From: Cryomorphaceae bacterium
GTDB lineage: Bacteria; Bacteroidota; Bacteroidia; Flavobacteriales; Schleiferiaceae
NCBI GenBank assembly: GCA_022565745.1
Contig: JAIUMB010000041.1
Span: 1 to 15,843 of the forward strand
Length of the DNA: 15,843 nucleotides
Direction of reading: 5' to 3'
Shown: positions 15,281 through 15,843 of the stretch, piece by piece
Layout of the letters: every line of letters starts with the position of its first letter
How positions within the stretch are numbered: the stretch's first letter is position 1
Position numbers and translations under genes: made by a program
The notes under the pieces: generated by a model
The model's input: only the letters and a program-made list of their open reading frames with translations
Databases searched by the model: none
What the model was told of the DNA's origin: nothing

Positions 15281-15843
15281 ATGCGCACATTCAAAACGTT
15301 TTTAAAAGCAGCCGCTCTTACCGCAACACTGTTTGTGTTTCTCGTAGGTGGCCTAATGATTTACCTTTATTACCACCAAGAGAAATTGATTCAACCCATC
15401 GTAGGCCAAATCAATAAACAGCTCATTGTGGAAGTTGACGTGGAAGATATAGAGCTTTCATTTAAACAGTTTCCCATGATATCGGTGGCCTTTTCCAATG
15501 TATTTATTCCGGAGGCCATCCCAGGCAGCAAAGACACTCTCATCAGTGTAGAAAAGGCGTATTTAAGTTTTCGCCCATGGGATGTTTGGAAGGATGACAT
15601 GCAGGTATCTGGCGTTTCACTGAGCAATGGCAAGGTATATCTGCGCTCACTGAGCAACGGACAAAACAACTGGTCGTTTTGGAAGTCCAGCGACAACGAA
15701 TCGTCGGTGAGCATTGGTTTACGGGAAGTCATAGCCAAGGACATTCGCTTTCGTTATCAATCGGACGATGTTGATATAGAAGACCATATCGCCAATATTA
15801 AACTAACAGGTGATTTCTCAGATTCAGAACTATCGGTAGAAGG
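15281..15843 (+). CDS. AsmA-like / DUF748-type membrane-anchored protein, N-terminal part, cut by window edge
   Basis: AsmA-like proteins are large inner-membrane-anchored, beta-strand-rich periplasmic proteins. In Gram-negative bacteria several are implicated in lipid transport to, or homeostasis of, the outer membrane. From the ATG at 15281 the frame stays open for 187 codons to the right edge. A short cytoplasmic N-terminus (RTFKTFLKAAA) is followed by one membrane segment (about 10-30). After it come the chorein-like features of the family: LIQPIVGQINKQL, VEVDVEDIELSFKQFP, ISVAFSNVFI, EKAYLSFRPWDVW and a repeated V-SLSNGKVYL / LSNGQNNW pattern. Family members are usually over 600 residues, so most of the gene lies outside. 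The family call rests on architecture rather than a decisive motif. Confidence 0.8.
   Translation, partial: MRTFKTFLKAAALTATLFVFLVGGLMIYLYYHQEKLIQPIVGQINKQLIVEVDVEDIELSFKQFPMISVAFSNVFIPEAIPGSKDTLISVEKAYLSFRPWDVWKDDMQVSGVSLSNGKVYLRSLSNGQNNWSFWKSSDNESSVSIGLREVIAKDIRFRYQSDDVDIEDHIANIKLTGDFSDSELSVE

Noticed and set aside
1..15843. Mobile elements, CRISPR arrays, phage, toxin-antitoxin or defence genes, tRNA or rRNA genes
   Set aside because: No transposase, integrase, regularly spaced repeats, terminal inverted repeats, cloverleaf-like sequence or rRNA segment was seen on either strand. Gene content is housekeeping and uniform in style.

Overview
The window looks like an ordinary chromosomal stretch of a member of the Bacteroidota, most likely a marine or aquatic Flavobacteriia relative. 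Three things point there. A secreted protein ends in a type IX secretion (Por) sorting domain. Several genes have a TAnnTTTG box upstream, the Bacteroidota -7 promoter element, and there are few Shine-Dalgarno-like sites. The mix of genes (NhaD antiporter, stand-alone pdhB, single-chain gcvP, S4-domain pseudouridine synthase with a basic N-terminal tail) is also typical of that group. The species cannot be named from the sequence alone.

Layout. Positions 1-986 (minus) hold the 5' part of uvrC. Divergent from it is a plus-strand cluster: a TolC-type outer-membrane protein (1102-2538), a membrane-fusion/periplasmic adaptor (2571-3803) and tsaB (3807-4487, 3 bp after the adaptor). After a 155-bp gap comes an RsuA/RluB-type pseudouridine synthase (4643-5482). 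A strong bidirectional terminator (5501-5534) separates it from the convergent gene for a 700-residue T9SS-exported protein (5553-7655, minus), which has its own recognisable promoter. A second terminator (7819-7841) closes a long minus-strand series, read from right to left: Glu/Leu/Phe/Val dehydrogenase (13783-15009), nhaD (12354-13748), pdhB (11236-12219), a RidA-family deaminase overlapping pdhB by one base (10796-11236), and gcvP (7877-10735). A 271-bp divergent intergenic region then leads to the 5' part of an AsmA-like gene (15281 to the window end, plus).

How the genes fit together. The minus-strand series groups central carbon and amino-acid catabolism: an amino-acid dehydrogenase, pyruvate dehydrogenase E1 beta and the glycine cleavage P-protein. 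A RidA-type imine/enamine deaminase sits between the last two, and a Na+/H+ antiporter lies among them. The tolC-adaptor pair would form two thirds of a tripartite efflux or secretion machine, but no inner-membrane pump is encoded beside it. The rest is housekeeping: nucleotide excision repair (UvrC), tRNA t6A synthesis (TsaB) and pseudouridylation of RNA.

I saw no phage, transposon, CRISPR array, tRNA, rRNA or defence system, and no convincing undescribed system. The points most worth checking are a Pro in place of the near-invariant Arg beside the catalytic Asp of the pseudouridine synthase, the translational coupling of pdhB and the RidA-family gene, and the pump-less tolC-adaptor pair. 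No stretch longer than 300 bases lacks a gene. The longest gap (15010-15280) holds only candidate promoter elements.
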